Assembly (NCBI RefSeq): GCF_014235185.1
Contig: NZ_CP060131.1
Location: forward strand, 4,037,501 to 4,101,500
From: Pseudonocardia petroleophila
Lineage (GTDB): Bacteria > Actinomycetota > Actinomycetes > Mycobacteriales > Pseudonocardiaceae
Direction of reading: 5' to 3'
Length of the DNA: 64,000 nucleotides
The notes under the pieces were generated by a model. That model was not told the DNA's origin. It saw only the letters and a program-made list of their open reading frames with translations, and did no database searches. Made by a program: the position numbers and the translations under genes. This document shows positions 19,487 to 28,590 of the stretch, one piece after another (the first letter of the stretch is position 1; each line of letters opens with the position of its first letter).

Positions 19487-20663
19487 GGGGAAGTCCCAGG
19501 AGTCGTTCGGCGATGATGTTGCGCTGGATCTGGGAGGTACCCCCGTAGATCGACGCCGCCCGCGAGTACAGGTGGTCGTGGGCCCAGCGGGCCGCGTCGA
19601 GGCCCAGGGGACGGCCGGACGGCGCGACCCGCAGCGGACCGAGCAGGTCGGCGATGGATCCGTAGACCTGCTGCTCGATGTCGTTGAGCAGGAGCTTGTC
19701 GACGGAGTCCTCGGGTACCGGGCCGGTATCGGCGGCCAGCCTGCCGATCGTCTTCCGGGTCTGTGCCTCGAGGACGCGCAGCGACACGTGGGAGCGGCCC
19801 ACGGCCGACCGCACCCGGTAGGCGCGGCGAGGGTCGGCGTCGCGTGTCGGGCATGCGGACAGCTCGTTGATCGCGTCCTGCAGCGCCACCTCGTACTCCA
19901 CGCGCCGCCGGAGCGTGTAGGCCGCGCGTTCGGTCCCGAGGGTGTGCCGGGCGATCGCCCAGCCGCCGTCGAGCTCGCCGACGAGGTTCTCGCGGGGCAC
20001 GCGCACCCGGTCGAGGAAGACCTCGCAGAACTCCTGGTCTCCCGTCATCTGGGTCAGCGGCCGGGTCACGATGCCGGGAGACGACATGTCGACCAGGAGG
20101 TAGCTGATACCCCTGCTCTTCGGCGCTTGAGCGTTGGTGCGTACCAACATCGCGCACCACGAGGCGAGGTGCGCCCAGCTGGTCCACACCTTCTGTCCCG
20201 AGACCACGAAGTCGTCCCCGTCGATCTCGGCGTGGGTGCGCAGCGACGACAGGTCCGACCCTGCGTCCGGTTCGGAGAAGCCCTGGCACCAGATGTCCTC
20301 GCCCGAGAGCAGCCGCGGCAGGAGCTCGGTGCGCTGGCGGACGGTGCCGAACCTGTCGATCGAGGGTCCCACGACGTCGAGCCCGATGAGCCCGATCGGT
20401 TGTGGTGCGCGCGCCCGGGCGAGCTCCTCGGAGAACACGAGCTGGTGGAGGTGGGAGAGTCCCTGACCGCCCGCCTCGCGGGACCAGGCGATTCCGATCC
20501 AGCCCGCGTCGAAGAGGACGCCCTGCCACTCGCGCAGGACGCGGAAACGCTCCGTCAGGGACAGCGGGACATCCGGGATCCGCACTTCGGTGAGCCAACT
20601 GCGGCAGAGCGTGCGGTACTCCTCCAGCTCGGCCGCGAGGGTCGGGTCGACGGTCGTCGTCAT
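19479..20663 (-). CDS. Acyl-CoA dehydrogenase (larger partner)
   Basis: A 394-residue enzyme with well-kept FAD motifs: WCQGFSEPDAGSDLSSLRT, VVSGQKVWTSWA and, at the C-terminus, YGGTSQIQRNIIAERLLGL. It oxidises an acyl-CoA to the enoyl-CoA. The ATG at 20663 lies one base after the stop of the enoyl-CoA hydratase gene; an upstream in-frame ATG inside that gene is unlikely. It probably partners the overlapping smaller dehydrogenase as a heteromer. The next enzyme in the pathway is encoded immediately upstream. Confidence 0.9.
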   Translation of the reverse strand: MTTTVDPTLAAELEEYRTLCRSWLTEVRIPDVPLSLTERFRVLREWQGVLFDAGWIGIAWSREAGGQGLSHLHQLVFSEELARARAPQPIGLIGLDVVGPSIDRFGTVRQRTELLPRLLSGEDIWCQGFSEPDAGSDLSSLRTHAEIDGDDFVVSGQKVWTSWAHLASWCAMLVRTNAQAPKSRGISYLLVDMSSPGIVTRPLTQMTGDQEFCEVFLDRVRVPRENLVGELDGGWAIARHTLGTERAAYTLRRRVEYEVALQDAINELSACPTRDADPRRAYRVRSAVGRSHVSLRVLEAQTRKTIGRLAADTGPVPEDSVDKLLLNDIEQQVYGSIADLLGPLRVAPSGRPLGLDAARWAHDHLYSRAASIYGGTSQIQRNIIAERLLGLPRD

Positions 20664-20664
20664 C

Positions 20665-21438
20665 TCAGTGCCCCGTGTAGACCGGCGCACGCCGCTCGAG
20701 GAACGCGTTGACGGCTTCCTTGGAGTCGTCGTACGCAGCAAGCTCCCCGGTCAGCCCCTGCTCGATCTCATATCCCTCCTTCAACGGCATGTACTCGATC
20801 GCGTTGAGGCTGCGCTTGGCGAACCTCAGGACGGCAGGGCTGTGCCGGGCGATGGAACGGGCGAGCTCACGGGCCGTCGCGTCCAGCTGATCCCCGGGGA
20901 CGATCTCGCAGATGCCTCCGTAACGCTCCAGCTCCTCCGCGGGTACCAGGTTGCCCTGCAGATGGAGGCGGCGGACGACGCCCTGGGGAACCAGCCGCGA
21001 GAGGTGCTTGGCGCCGCCCATCACTCCGACGTTCACCTCGGGAAGGGCGAACCGGGCCCCCTCGGCGGCGACCACCAGATCGCAGGACGCTGCGATGGCG
21101 AGACCGGTGCCGACGGCGACACCGTGCACCGCGGCGATCACCGGCACGGGGCAGTCATAGATGGCCCAGAAGGCCTCGCGGACCAGTCGCATCCGTTCCC
21201 CCGCGTTCTCCGGGGTCATGGTCTGGAACTCTGCGAGGTCGTTCCCACCGCAGAAGTGCTTCCCCCTGCCGCCGAGCACGATCACCCGAGCGTCCGGCAA
21301 GTGGCTCGCGACGTTGTCGAAGAACTCCTTGATCTCCAGGTACATCGCCCCGTTCACCGCGTTCACCGGGGGTCGGTTCAGCCAGACCAGGCCGATCGTG
21401 TCCTCGCCCGAGAAGTCGATGAAGTTCCACTCACGCAT
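20665..21438 (-). CDS. Enoyl-CoA hydratase/isomerase, first gene of the lactonase operon
   Basis: A 257-residue crotonase-fold protein with oxyanion-hole strands GKHFCGGNDLAEF and GVAVGTGLAIAASCDLVV, and NVGVMGGAKHLSRL further on. It hydrates or isomerises an enoyl-CoA. I start at ATG 21438 because the protein aligns with the family from there; an in-frame ATG at 21549 lies in the promoter. It leads the operon that continues through two acyl-CoA dehydrogenases and the ligase to the SMP-30 lactonase. Confidence 0.88.
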   Translation of the reverse strand: MREWNFIDFSGEDTIGLVWLNRPPVNAVNGAMYLEIKEFFDNVASHLPDARVIVLGGRGKHFCGGNDLAEFQTMTPENAGERMRLVREAFWAIYDCPVPVIAAVHGVAVGTGLAIAASCDLVVAAEGARFALPEVNVGVMGGAKHLSRLVPQGVVRRLHLQGNLVPAEELERYGGICEIVPGDQLDATARELARSIARHSPAVLRFAKRSLNAIEYMPLKEGYEIEQGLTGELAAYDDSKEAVNAFLERRAPVYTGH

Positions 21439-21520
21439 GTCGCCACCCGCCCTTAAGTCTATCTCAGCTAATCCAGCCTTCGGCGATGGCTCGAAGGCTG
21501 GACCGCAATGCTGCGGGTAG

Positions 21521-21561
21521 ACTACGCCTCGGTGAGCGCCACTTGTCAACAGCCACTAACG
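21521..21561 (-). promoter_or_regulatory. Promoter region with shared TTGTCAA...AACG box upstream of the hydratase operon
   Basis: TTGTCAACAGCCACTAACG at 21543-21561 (plus strand) matches the BVMO promoter box at 15 of 19 positions, with the same eight-base spacing between TTGTCAA and AACG. On the minus strand it contains a perfect -35 TTGACA (21549-21544). The -10 is weak (CGTAGT after 17 bases, or TAGTCT after 19). It is a likely shared operator for one regulator. Confidence 0.5.
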
Positions 21562-21926
21562 CAGATCAATCGAGTGCTCGAGCTCTCGCTTCCCAGATTC
21601 GGCGGACGTGGCGGGCTCGCGGCGCAGCGCGACGTGCCTTCTGCGTCGCGGCCGGCCGGCGCCGGGGAGCGTCACACCGTGCTGAGTGCCGGCCCGCGGC
21701 ACCGGTCGGTCAGCAGCCCGGAGCAGCGCAGCGCCGCGCCGAGCCGGTGCAGCGGTCGCCGACGGCAGGGTGGTGCAGCAGCGCGTCGAACGGGCCCGCG
21801 AGCGCCATCGGCGCCCGCCTCGACGCCGCCGGCCGAGCCCCCCGAGGGCTCGTGGTCGGCGCGTCGTGCAGCGCCCCCTGCTGCGCGATGCGCTCGCCGG
21901 GCGGCAGCGCTACGAGCCGGGGCTGC
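21562..21926. other. Gap without a supported gene
   Basis: These 365 bases lie between the hydratase-operon promoter and the end of the Rieske gene. The open frames here are arginine-rich and resemble no family I recognise, so I treat them as GC-rich chance frames. The transcript from 29720 must end here, but no strong hairpin was found. Confidence 0.5.
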
Positions 21927-22280
21927 TCAGACGTGCACGATGACCTGCGTGCCGTCGACGGTCACCGGATAGCTGCGCACCCGCACCCGGTCGGGGTCCA
22001 CCCAGGAGCGGCCGGTGCGGACGTCGAACTCCCACTGGTGCCAGGGGCAGCGCAGGATCTCGCCGCGCCGCTCGTAGCGGTACCGGCCCGGCGCGGGGGA
22101 GGTGACCGCCCCGGACAGCGCGCCCCGGCACAGCGGCGCGCCCTCGTGCGGGCAGGCGTTGCGCAGCGCGACGTACCCGTCGGCCAGGTGGAACACGCCG
22201 ATCGAGCGGCCCTCGATCTCGACGATCTTGCGGCCGCCGGGCGGGATCTCGCCGACGGCGGCGACCACGACGGTCCTCAC
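21927..22280 (-). CDS. Rieske [2Fe-2S] ferredoxin-type protein
   Basis: A 117-residue Rieske domain. The cluster ligands are in ALRNACPHEGAPLC and LRCPWHQWEFD, i.e. C-x-H and C-x2-H. The spacing between them is long, with an insertion rich in Ala, Pro, Gly and Arg. There is no catalytic iron domain, so it is either an electron carrier for an oxygenase or a stand-alone Rieske protein. The GTG at 22280 overlaps the amidohydrolase stop as GTGA. It is the last gene of the eight-gene operon. No oxygenase subunit is encoded in the operon, so its partner is not obvious. Confidence 0.85.
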   Translation of the reverse strand: MRTVVVAAVGEIPPGGRKIVEIEGRSIGVFHLADGYVALRNACPHEGAPLCRGALSGAVTSPAPGRYRYERRGEILRCPWHQWEFDVRTGRSWVDPDRVRVRSYPVTVDGTQVIVHV

Positions 22281-23344
22281 GCCGCGAACCGGTACTGGGC
22301 GCGGGCGTTGTCGTACATGATCCGCTGGTGCAGGTCGGCGGGCACCCGGGTCCGGAACGCGCGCTGCGGGTCGTCGAAGTCCCAGTGCGGGTAGTCGGTG
22401 GAGAACATCAGCACGTCCTGCCCGATCTCGCGCAGCAGCGGGACGAGGTCGCCCGGCCGCTCGGGCTCCTCCATCGGCTGGGTCGTGATCCGGATCCGGT
22501 GGCGTAGGTAGTGCGACGGCGGGTGCTCCAGGTCGGGCACCTCGTCGCGCAGCCGGTGGTGCAGCGCGTCGAGGCGGGCCATCAGCGCAGGCACCCACGC
22601 GAAGCCGCCCTCCATCAGCACGACCCGCAGGGCGGGGAAGCGGTCGAAGACACCCTCGAAGATCAGGCTGCTCACCTGCGCCTGGAACGCGACGGCGAGC
22701 CCGGTGTGGTCCTCGATGTAGTAGGACGGCCAGCCGCTCGCGGTGGTGGGCCCCGGGGTCGTCGAGGCCGCGTGGATCCCCACCGGCAGCCCGGCGCGGC
22801 AGGCCGCCTCGTAGATGGGCCAGTAGCGGCGCTTCCCGAGCGGGGCCATGCTCCGCGGGTACAGCAGGACCTGGACGAAGCCGTGGTGCGCCGCCGCCCG
22901 GTCGATCTCCACCGCGGCGAGGTCGGGCGACTCGAACGGCACGGTGACCGAGGCCCGCAGCCGGCTGTCACGCTCCAGCCAGTGCTCGACCTGCCAGTCG
23001 TTGACCGCCGCGGCCAGCGCCGCGCCGAAGGCGTCGTTGCGCTGCTCCGGCGCCCGGTACAGGCAGTTGAGCACCGCGTGCTCGATGCCGTAGGCGTCCA
23101 GCAGCTGGGCGCGCATGAAGTCGAGGTCCGAGCCGGGCAGCCCGCCCGACGGCGGCCAGGCGTCGCGTCTGCTCGCGAACCGCGCCGCCTTCGGGTAGGC
23201 GTAGCCCTTGGTGAAGGGGGAGAACGTCCGCGACCCCACGAGGTCCAGGTGCCGGCGCCACCGGGCGGGCAGGTACGGCAGCAGCGCCGCGTCCGAGGAC
23301 ACCGCGTTGTGGACGTCGCAGTCGATCAGGCCGGTGCCGCGCAT
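22277..23344 (-). CDS. Amidohydrolase 2 family protein (ACMSD-like metal-dependent hydrolase/decarboxylase)
   Basis: A 355-residue TIM-barrel protein opening with LIDCDVHNAV (a D-x-D-x-H first-strand motif) and carrying VLMEGGFAWVPALM and MFSTDYPHWDFDD, the C-terminal Asp strand of the amidohydrolase 2 family. Members include ACMSD-type decarboxylases and ring-opening hydrolases. It is clearly paralogous to the protein encoded just upstream (shared HAVLNCLY, GFVQVLL and RRYWP/RAYWP blocks). The gene overlaps its paralogue by 19 bases. It probably acts with it on a ring-fission or decarboxylation step; reaction unknown. Confidence 0.82.
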   Translation of the reverse strand: MRGTGLIDCDVHNAVSSDAALLPYLPARWRRHLDLVGSRTFSPFTKGYAYPKAARFASRRDAWPPSGGLPGSDLDFMRAQLLDAYGIEHAVLNCLYRAPEQRNDAFGAALAAAVNDWQVEHWLERDSRLRASVTVPFESPDLAAVEIDRAAAHHGFVQVLLYPRSMAPLGKRRYWPIYEAACRAGLPVGIHAASTTPGPTTASGWPSYYIEDHTGLAVAFQAQVSSLIFEGVFDRFPALRVVLMEGGFAWVPALMARLDALHHRLRDEVPDLEHPPSHYLRHRIRITTQPMEEPERPGDLVPLLREIGQDVLMFSTDYPHWDFDDPQRAFRTRVPADLHQRIMYDNARAQYRFAA

Positions 23345-24405
23345 GCCGATCCCTCCAGGCCGTACAGCCGGGCCGCGTTGCCGCCCAGTACCTGCGCCCG
23401 CTCGGCGGGCGAGAGCTGCTCCAGCAGCATGGTCGCCCCGTCACCGCGGTGCCAGTGCGGGTAGTCGCTGGCGTACAGCAGCATCCCGGCCGACCCGAGC
23501 TGGGCGAGGCAGCGCTCCACCTGCTCCCGGCCCCAGTCGGGCGCGGCGTCGAACGGGGCCACGCTCAGCAGCACGTGCGCGCGGATCAGGCTCGACGGCG
23601 GCCGGTCGACCCACGGCACCTCCTGGCGCAGGGCCTTCCAGTTCTTGTCGAAGCGCCACATCAGTGACGGCAGCCAGGTCACGCCGCTCTCCAGCAGGAC
23701 CACCCGCAGGCCGGGGTGCGCGGCGAACACGCCTTCGCACACCATGCTGACCAGCTGGGACTGCAGGGTCAGGGCGGCGCCGGCGTAGTCCTCGACGTGG
23801 TGCGAGGGCCAACCCACCGGGGAGAGCGGGCCGGCCCCGGCGACACCGGGATGGATCGCCACCGGCAGCCCCGCGGCTTCGGCCGCGGCGTAGACGGGCC
23901 AGTACGCCCGCCTGCCGAGCGGGTCGGGGGCCGAGGCGAGCAGCAGGACCTGGACGAAGCCGGGGTTCCCGGCCGCGCGGGCGATCTCGTCCGCGGCCGC
24001 GTGGGGATCCCGCGGGGACACCACGATCGAGGCCCGGAACCGGGGGTCGGCGGCCAGCCACCGCGCGGCCTGCCAGTCGTTGAGCGCGGCCGCCAGCGCA
24101 GCCGACCAGTCGGGGTTGTGCACGGCCTGCACCGCGTACAGGCAGTTGAGGACGGCGTGCGTGGCGCCGGCGTCATCCAGCACGTGGGCACGCAGGAGCC
24201 CGGGGTCCGAGCCAGGCGGCCCACCGCCGACGCGCGCGTCCGGCCGCGCGGACAGCGGGCTCGCCGGCGGGTAGAACGCGGGGTCGAAGCCCTCCACGCC
24301 GCTCTCCACGCAGTAGTCGACCCACCGGTCCGGCAGGAACGGGAACAGCGCGGACAGCTCCGGCACGGCGTGGTGCACGTCGCAGTCGACTCTCGGCGCG
24401 GCCAC
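23326..24405 (-). CDS. Amidohydrolase 2 family protein, paralogue of the following gene product
   Basis: A 359-residue barrel beginning RVDCDVHHAV, with VVLLESGVTWLPSLMWRFDKNWK and LLYASDYPHW near the C-terminus. The metal-site residues seem as complete as in its 22277-23344 paralogue. Two adjacent, diverged amidohydrolase 2 proteins may form a heteromer or act on successive substrates. The gene follows the enoyl-CoA hydratase gene after nine bases. Confidence 0.82.
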   Translation of the reverse strand: MAAPRVDCDVHHAVPELSALFPFLPDRWVDYCVESGVEGFDPAFYPPASPLSARPDARVGGGPPGSDPGLLRAHVLDDAGATHAVLNCLYAVQAVHNPDWSAALAAALNDWQAARWLAADPRFRASIVVSPRDPHAAADEIARAAGNPGFVQVLLLASAPDPLGRRAYWPVYAAAEAAGLPVAIHPGVAGAGPLSPVGWPSHHVEDYAGAALTLQSQLVSMVCEGVFAAHPGLRVVLLESGVTWLPSLMWRFDKNWKALRQEVPWVDRPPSSLIRAHVLLSVAPFDAAPDWGREQVERCLAQLGSAGMLLYASDYPHWHRGDGATMLLEQLSPAERAQVLGGNAARLYGLEGSACAAPA

Positions 24406-24414
24406 CGTGCGTCC

Positions 24415-25164
24415 TCAGGCCGACCGGGCCGTCGCACGCCTGCGGAACGACCACATCTGCGGGCCGCGCTCGACCTCGAGCCCGACGTCCCACGGCGTCC
24501 CCGGCGGGCCGGCCTCCCGGCGGAACGAGGCGGTCATCCGGCGGGCCAGCGCCGGGTCGGCGCCCAGCGGGGCGGCGAGCTCCCGGGCGGCCGCCTCGAC
24601 CTCGGCGTCCGGCAGGGCCTGCCACGCCAGCCCGAGCTCGGCTGCCCGCGCGCCGTCGATCTCGCGGCCGAACAGCCCGACCGCGGCCGCCGCGTCGCGC
24701 CCGGCGGCCCGGGCGAGCAGGGTGTAGTGCCCGCCGCCCGGGTGCACCCCGATCCGCAGGAAACCCGGGATCAGCCTGGCGTCGCGCGCGACGATCCGCA
24801 GGTCGGTGGCGAGGGCGAGGTTGAGCCCGGCGCCGACCGCCGGGCCGCGCACGGCGGCGACGGTGGCCACCCGGCTGCACCCCACCCGCAGGAAGGAGCC
24901 GTACAGCGCGTCGATATGGCGCTGCGCGTCGTCGTCGAGCGGATCGGCGGCGGCGCCGTCCAGCACCCCGAGGTGCGCACCCGCGCAGAACGACCCACCG
25001 GAGCCGCGCACGACCGCGGCGCCGACGTCGTCGCGGGCGTCGATCTCGTCGAACGCCGCGATCAGCTCGGCGGCCATCTCGACGGTGAGGGCGTTGCGTC
25101 GCTGCGGCGCGGCGAGCGTGACGACGGCGACCCCCTCGTCGATCTCGCACCGGACCTCGGTCAT
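24415..25164 (-). CDS. Enoyl-CoA hydratase/isomerase family protein
   Basis: A 249-residue crotonase-fold protein with GGSFCAGAHLGVL and GPAVGAGLNLALATDLRI, the two oxyanion-hole strands, and HPGGGHYTLLAR where hydratases carry a catalytic Glu. That Glu is not obvious, so activity may be isomerase- or hydrolase-like. The ATG at 25164 overlaps the CoA-transferase stop as ATGA. It would follow the acyl-CoA dehydrogenases encoded upstream in the same operon. Confidence 0.85.
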   Translation of the reverse strand: MTEVRCEIDEGVAVVTLAAPQRRNALTVEMAAELIAAFDEIDARDDVGAAVVRGSGGSFCAGAHLGVLDGAAADPLDDDAQRHIDALYGSFLRVGCSRVATVAAVRGPAVGAGLNLALATDLRIVARDARLIPGFLRIGVHPGGGHYTLLARAAGRDAAAAVGLFGREIDGARAAELGLAWQALPDAEVEAAARELAAPLGADPALARRMTASFRREAGPPGTPWDVGLEVERGPQMWSFRRRATARSA

Positions 25165-26378
25165 CCCGCCGCCTCCTCTTCCGCCACGACGACCCCCGCC
25201 TGCGCGAGCCGCCGGATCTCCTCCCGGCCGTAGCCGAGCTCGGTGAGCACCTCCACGCCGTGCTGGCCCAGCCGCGGCGCCGGCGGCGGCCGCTCCGGAT
25301 GCCCGCCGCCGAAAGCGACCGGGAACCGGGCGAGCCGCAGCGTGCCCTCGGTGGGGTGTTCCACCCGCTCGAACAGCCCGACGGCGGCGAGGTGCTCGTC
25401 GTCGAACAGGTCGGGCACGGACCGGACCGGCGCCGCTGGGATCCCCGCCGCCTCGAGCGCCGCGAGCCAGGCGTCGGTGGGCCGGGCCACGAGCTCGGAC
25501 TCGACGAGCCCGTACAGCTCGTCGACGTTGCGGGTCCGCTCGGTGATGGTGCGGTAGCGCGCCTCGTCGGCCAGCTCGGGCCGGCCGACCAGCGTGAAGA
25601 ACGCCCGCCACTGCGCATCGGTGTAGACCATGACGCTCAGGTAGCCGTCGGCGGTGCGGTACGGCTTGCGGAACGGCGACGCCGTGCGCGCGTAGCCGGC
25701 CGCGCCGCGCGGCGGGTCGAAGACGTACCCGCCCTGCTGGTCGAGCAGCATGAAGGTGACCATGGACTCGAGCATCGGGACCTCGATCGCCTGGCCCCGG
25801 CCGGTCCGTCCGCGCGCGAACAGGGCCGACGCGATCGCGCTGGCCGCCATGATCCCCACGACCTTGTCGGCCACCGGCGTGCGCACGTAGGCCGGTTCTT
25901 CCGACCCGCCCTGCACCGCGGCCAGCCCGCAGCCGGCCTGGATGACGTCGTCGTACGCGGCCCGGTCGCGGTACGGCCCGTCGGCGCCGAACCCGCGCAG
26001 CGCGCAGTGAACCGCGGTCGGGTTCACCGCGGAGATCCCGGCGTAGTCGATGCCCAGCCGGCGCGCCGCGTCGGGGCGGACGTTGTGCACGATGACATCG
26101 GCTTCCGCCACCAGCCGCTGCAGCACCTCGCGGCCCGCCGGGTCCTTCAGGTCGAGCGCGATGCTGCGCTTGCCCTGGTTGGCGTTGAGGAACACCGGGC
26201 CCATCCCGGTGCCGCGCTCGTCGCCGATGTAGCGGACGACGTCGCCCGACGGGGCCTCGACCTTGACGACCTCGGCGCCCATCTGGGCCAGCAGCAACGT
26301 GCAGTAGGGGCCCATGAACGTCGTGGTGAGATCCACGACGCGGACCCCGGTGAGGGGACCCGTTTCCGGCGGCGTCAC
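25161..26378 (-). CDS. Class III (CaiB/BaiF) CoA-transferase
   Basis: A 405-residue CoA-transferase of the formyl-CoA transferase family. The N-terminal LTGVRVVDLTTTFMGPYCTLLLA and VKVEAPSGD are family hallmarks, and RTPVADKVVG holds the likely nucleophilic Asp. The start is GTG 26378, fitting the 4-bp GTGA overlap used through this operon; a second GTG one codon earlier is possible. It moves CoA between a donor thioester and a carboxylic acid, activating the substrate without ATP. A diverged paralogue is encoded directly upstream. Confidence 0.88.
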   Translation of the reverse strand: MTPPETGPLTGVRVVDLTTTFMGPYCTLLLAQMGAEVVKVEAPSGDVVRYIGDERGTGMGPVFLNANQGKRSIALDLKDPAGREVLQRLVAEADVIVHNVRPDAARRLGIDYAGISAVNPTAVHCALRGFGADGPYRDRAAYDDVIQAGCGLAAVQGGSEEPAYVRTPVADKVVGIMAASAIASALFARGRTGRGQAIEVPMLESMVTFMLLDQQGGYVFDPPRGAAGYARTASPFRKPYRTADGYLSVMVYTDAQWRAFFTLVGRPELADEARYRTITERTRNVDELYGLVESELVARPTDAWLAALEAAGIPAAPVRSVPDLFDDEHLAAVGLFERVEHPTEGTLRLARFPVAFGGGHPERPPPAPRLGQHGVEVLTELGYGREEIRRLAQAGVVVAEEEAAG

Positions 26379-27502
26379 CACGGTTCCCTCCCGGCTGTGA
26401 GATCGGCCAGCACCTGCTCGGTGTGCGCGCCCAGCGCGGGCGCGGGACTGTGCATGCGACCCATCGTCGCCCCGTCGCGCAGCACCGGGAACACCACGTG
26501 TCGCCCGGCGGAGCTCTCCGCGACGACGCCGCGGGCCCGCACCTGCGGGGAGCGCGCGGCCGCGGGCACGGTCAGCGCCCGGTGCGCCGGGATGTCGGCC
26601 GCGGCGAACGCGGCCAGCCACTCGGCGGCCGGCCTGGCGCGGACCGCGCGGCGCAGCAGCGCGACGACGGCGTCCCCGTGCGCCCGCCTGCCCGCCGCCG
26701 AGCCGAAGCGCGGATCCGCCAGCCCGGGCACCTCCTCGGCGAGCAGCGCGGCCAGCCGCTCCCAGAAGTGCTCCTCGACGGCCCCGATCGCGATCCGTAC
26801 GCCGTCCGCGGCCTCGAACACGTCGTTCGACGGGTGGTGTTGCTCGTCCGCGCCGGTGCCCTCCAGGCAGCGGTCCGCGCGGACGCTCGCGAAGGACAGG
26901 GCGGCGTCGGCGATCGCCAGGTCGAGGTAGGCGCCGTCGCCCGTCTCCCGCCGCTGGTACAGCGCGGCGAGGATCGCGACGGTGGCGTACGTGGACGCCG
27001 CGAGGTCGCTCACCGGCACCCCTGGCCGGCGCGGCGCGCGATCCGTCCAGCCGCCGGGCAGGGACAGCATCCCGCTGGCGGCGAGGTAGGTGACGTCGTG
27101 GCCGGGCGTGTCGCGCAGCGGGCCGCTCTGCCCGAACCCCGAGACCGAGCAGTAGACGATCCCGGGGTTGACCGCGCGGACGGCGGCGTAGGACATCCCG
27201 AGCCGGTTCGCGACGCCGGGCCGGAAGCCTTCGACGAGCACGTCCGCGCCGGCGGCGAGCCCGCGGCCCAGCTCCTGGCCATACCCGGTCTTCAGGTCGA
27301 GCACGACGCTGCGCTTGTTGCGGTTCGCCGCCTCGTGCAGGGCGCCCGGCAGTCGTCGCGCCGCGTCGCCGCCCGGCGGCTCGATCTTGATCACCGTGGC
27401 CCCCAGCTCGCCGAGGAGCTGGGTGCAGAACGGGCCGGGCAGCAGCGCGCTGAGGTCGAGCACCCGCACGCCGGCCAGGCACCCGGCCGTCGGCCCGGTC
27501 AT
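26375..27502 (-). CDS. Class III (CaiB/BaiF) CoA-transferase, second copy
   Basis: A 375-residue CoA-transferase with LAGVRVLDLSALLPGPFCTQLL, VIKIEPPGGD, the glycine-rich YCSVSGFGQSGP and the probable catalytic Asp in GVPVSDLAAS. The C-terminal part is shorter than in its neighbour. The ATG overlaps the acyl-CoA dehydrogenase stop as ATGA. Two adjacent class III transferases may form a heterodimer, as known for some 2-hydroxyacyl-CoA and benzylsuccinate systems, or use different substrates; this cannot be decided from sequence. Confidence 0.88.
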   Translation of the reverse strand: MTGPTAGCLAGVRVLDLSALLPGPFCTQLLGELGATVIKIEPPGGDAARRLPGALHEAANRNKRSVVLDLKTGYGQELGRGLAAGADVLVEGFRPGVANRLGMSYAAVRAVNPGIVYCSVSGFGQSGPLRDTPGHDVTYLAASGMLSLPGGWTDRAPRRPGVPVSDLAASTYATVAILAALYQRRETGDGAYLDLAIADAALSFASVRADRCLEGTGADEQHHPSNDVFEAADGVRIAIGAVEEHFWERLAALLAEEVPGLADPRFGSAAGRRAHGDAVVALLRRAVRARPAAEWLAAFAAADIPAHRALTVPAAARSPQVRARGVVAESSAGRHVVFPVLRDGATMGRMHSPAPALGAHTEQVLADLTAGREPW

Positions 27503-28590
27503 GAGGCCGGGGCCGCGGCCGGGCCCGTGAGCAGGTCCCACAGCCCGCCGGGGCCGGCGGCCACCACTCGCGCGCCCAGCTCGGCCGACCAGACGCACTC
27601 GGAGCCGTCCTCGTCGCGCCACGCCATCAGGCGCCGGGTGTGCCGGTGGAGCTCGTGCTCCGCGGTGAAGCCGATCGCGCCGTGCACCTGGTGCCCGACC
27701 GCCACCGCGACCGCCGCCGCGTGCCCCGCGCAGATCTTGGCGGCCAGCACCGCCTCGTCGGCGGAGCCGTCGCGGTCGAGGGTGTCGACGGCGAGGTCGG
27801 CGATGGCCTGCGCCTGCTCGACGGTGCCCGCGAGCGCGGCGATCTGCTGCTGCACGGCCTGGAACCGGCCGATCGCGCGGCCGAACTGCTGTCGCTCGCC
27901 CGCGTACCGCACCGTCAGGTCGAGCACCCGGCGCAGCGCGCCGATCATGAGCAGGCTGCGGCCCAGGACGCCGCGGAGGGTGACCGCCGCCGGTTCCGGG
28001 CCTCCGGGCGTGCACCCGACGCCGCGGGCGGGCAGCACCAGGTCGTCGCGCGGCTCGCCCGCGAGGTTCGCGCCCGGTTCGAGCGTGCACGCCCGCGGGT
28101 CGAGCACGGCGTGGGTGGTGCGGCCGGCACGCCCGGCGAACACCGCGACCCGGTGGGCGCCGCGCGCCCAGGGGACCGCGCCCAGTCGGCCCGCCAGGCG
28201 GTGGCCCGGCCCGTCGGCCACCAGCGCACCGGCCGCGGCGCCGTCCGGCACGACGGCGAGCGGGCCGTGCGGGACCGGCAGGCCCGCGCTCGCCAGCGCC
28301 CATCCCGTCAGGGCTGTCTCGGCCACCGGGACCGGTGCCGCGTGGTAGCCGCAGGCCTGCAGCACGACGGCCAGGTCGGCCAGGTCGCCCCCGCTGCCAC
28401 CCGCGGACTCGGGCACCGAGACGAGGGTGAGGCCGGACTCCGCCAGCACCTGCCACAGGCCCGCGCTCCAGCCGTGACGGGCGGCCTCGTCGCGGGCTCG
28501 GGGTCCGTGCTCGTCGAGGATCGCGGACACGGTGGACCGCAGCAGCTCGCGCTCGACAGGTGCTGAAGGTTGGCTCGCACGCTCGCTCAT
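27499..28590 (-). CDS. Acyl-CoA dehydrogenase, subunit-like (smaller partner)
   Basis: A 363-residue acyl-CoA dehydrogenase. The C-terminal domain has ERQQFGRAIGRFQAVQQQIA and VHGAIGFTAEHELHRHTRR. The N-terminal and middle domains are degenerate, with short Ala- and Gly-rich segments. The ATG overlaps the partner dehydrogenase gene as ATGA. As in the pair at 18368-20663, a larger canonical and a smaller divergent dehydrogenase are coupled, so an alpha2beta2 enzyme is a reasonable inference. Confidence 0.85.
   Translation of the reverse strand: MSERASQPSAPVERELLRSTVSAILDEHGPRARDEAARHGWSAGLWQVLAESGLTLVSVPESAGGSGGDLADLAVVLQACGYHAAPVPVAETALTGWALASAGLPVPHGPLAVVPDGAAAGALVADGPGHRLAGRLGAVPWARGAHRVAVFAGRAGRTTHAVLDPRACTLEPGANLAGEPRDDLVLPARGVGCTPGGPEPAAVTLRGVLGRSLLMIGALRRVLDLTVRYAGERQQFGRAIGRFQAVQQQIAALAGTVEQAQAIADLAVDTLDRDGSADEAVLAAKICAGHAAAVAVAVGHQVHGAIGFTAEHELHRHTRRLMAWRDEDGSECVWSAELGARVVAAGPGGLWDLLTGPAAAPAS

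Noticed and set aside
21686..21943. 85-codon plus-strand frame in the gap before the Rieske gene
   Set aside because: Arginine-rich, no ribosome binding site and no family match; runs into the end of the Rieske gene.
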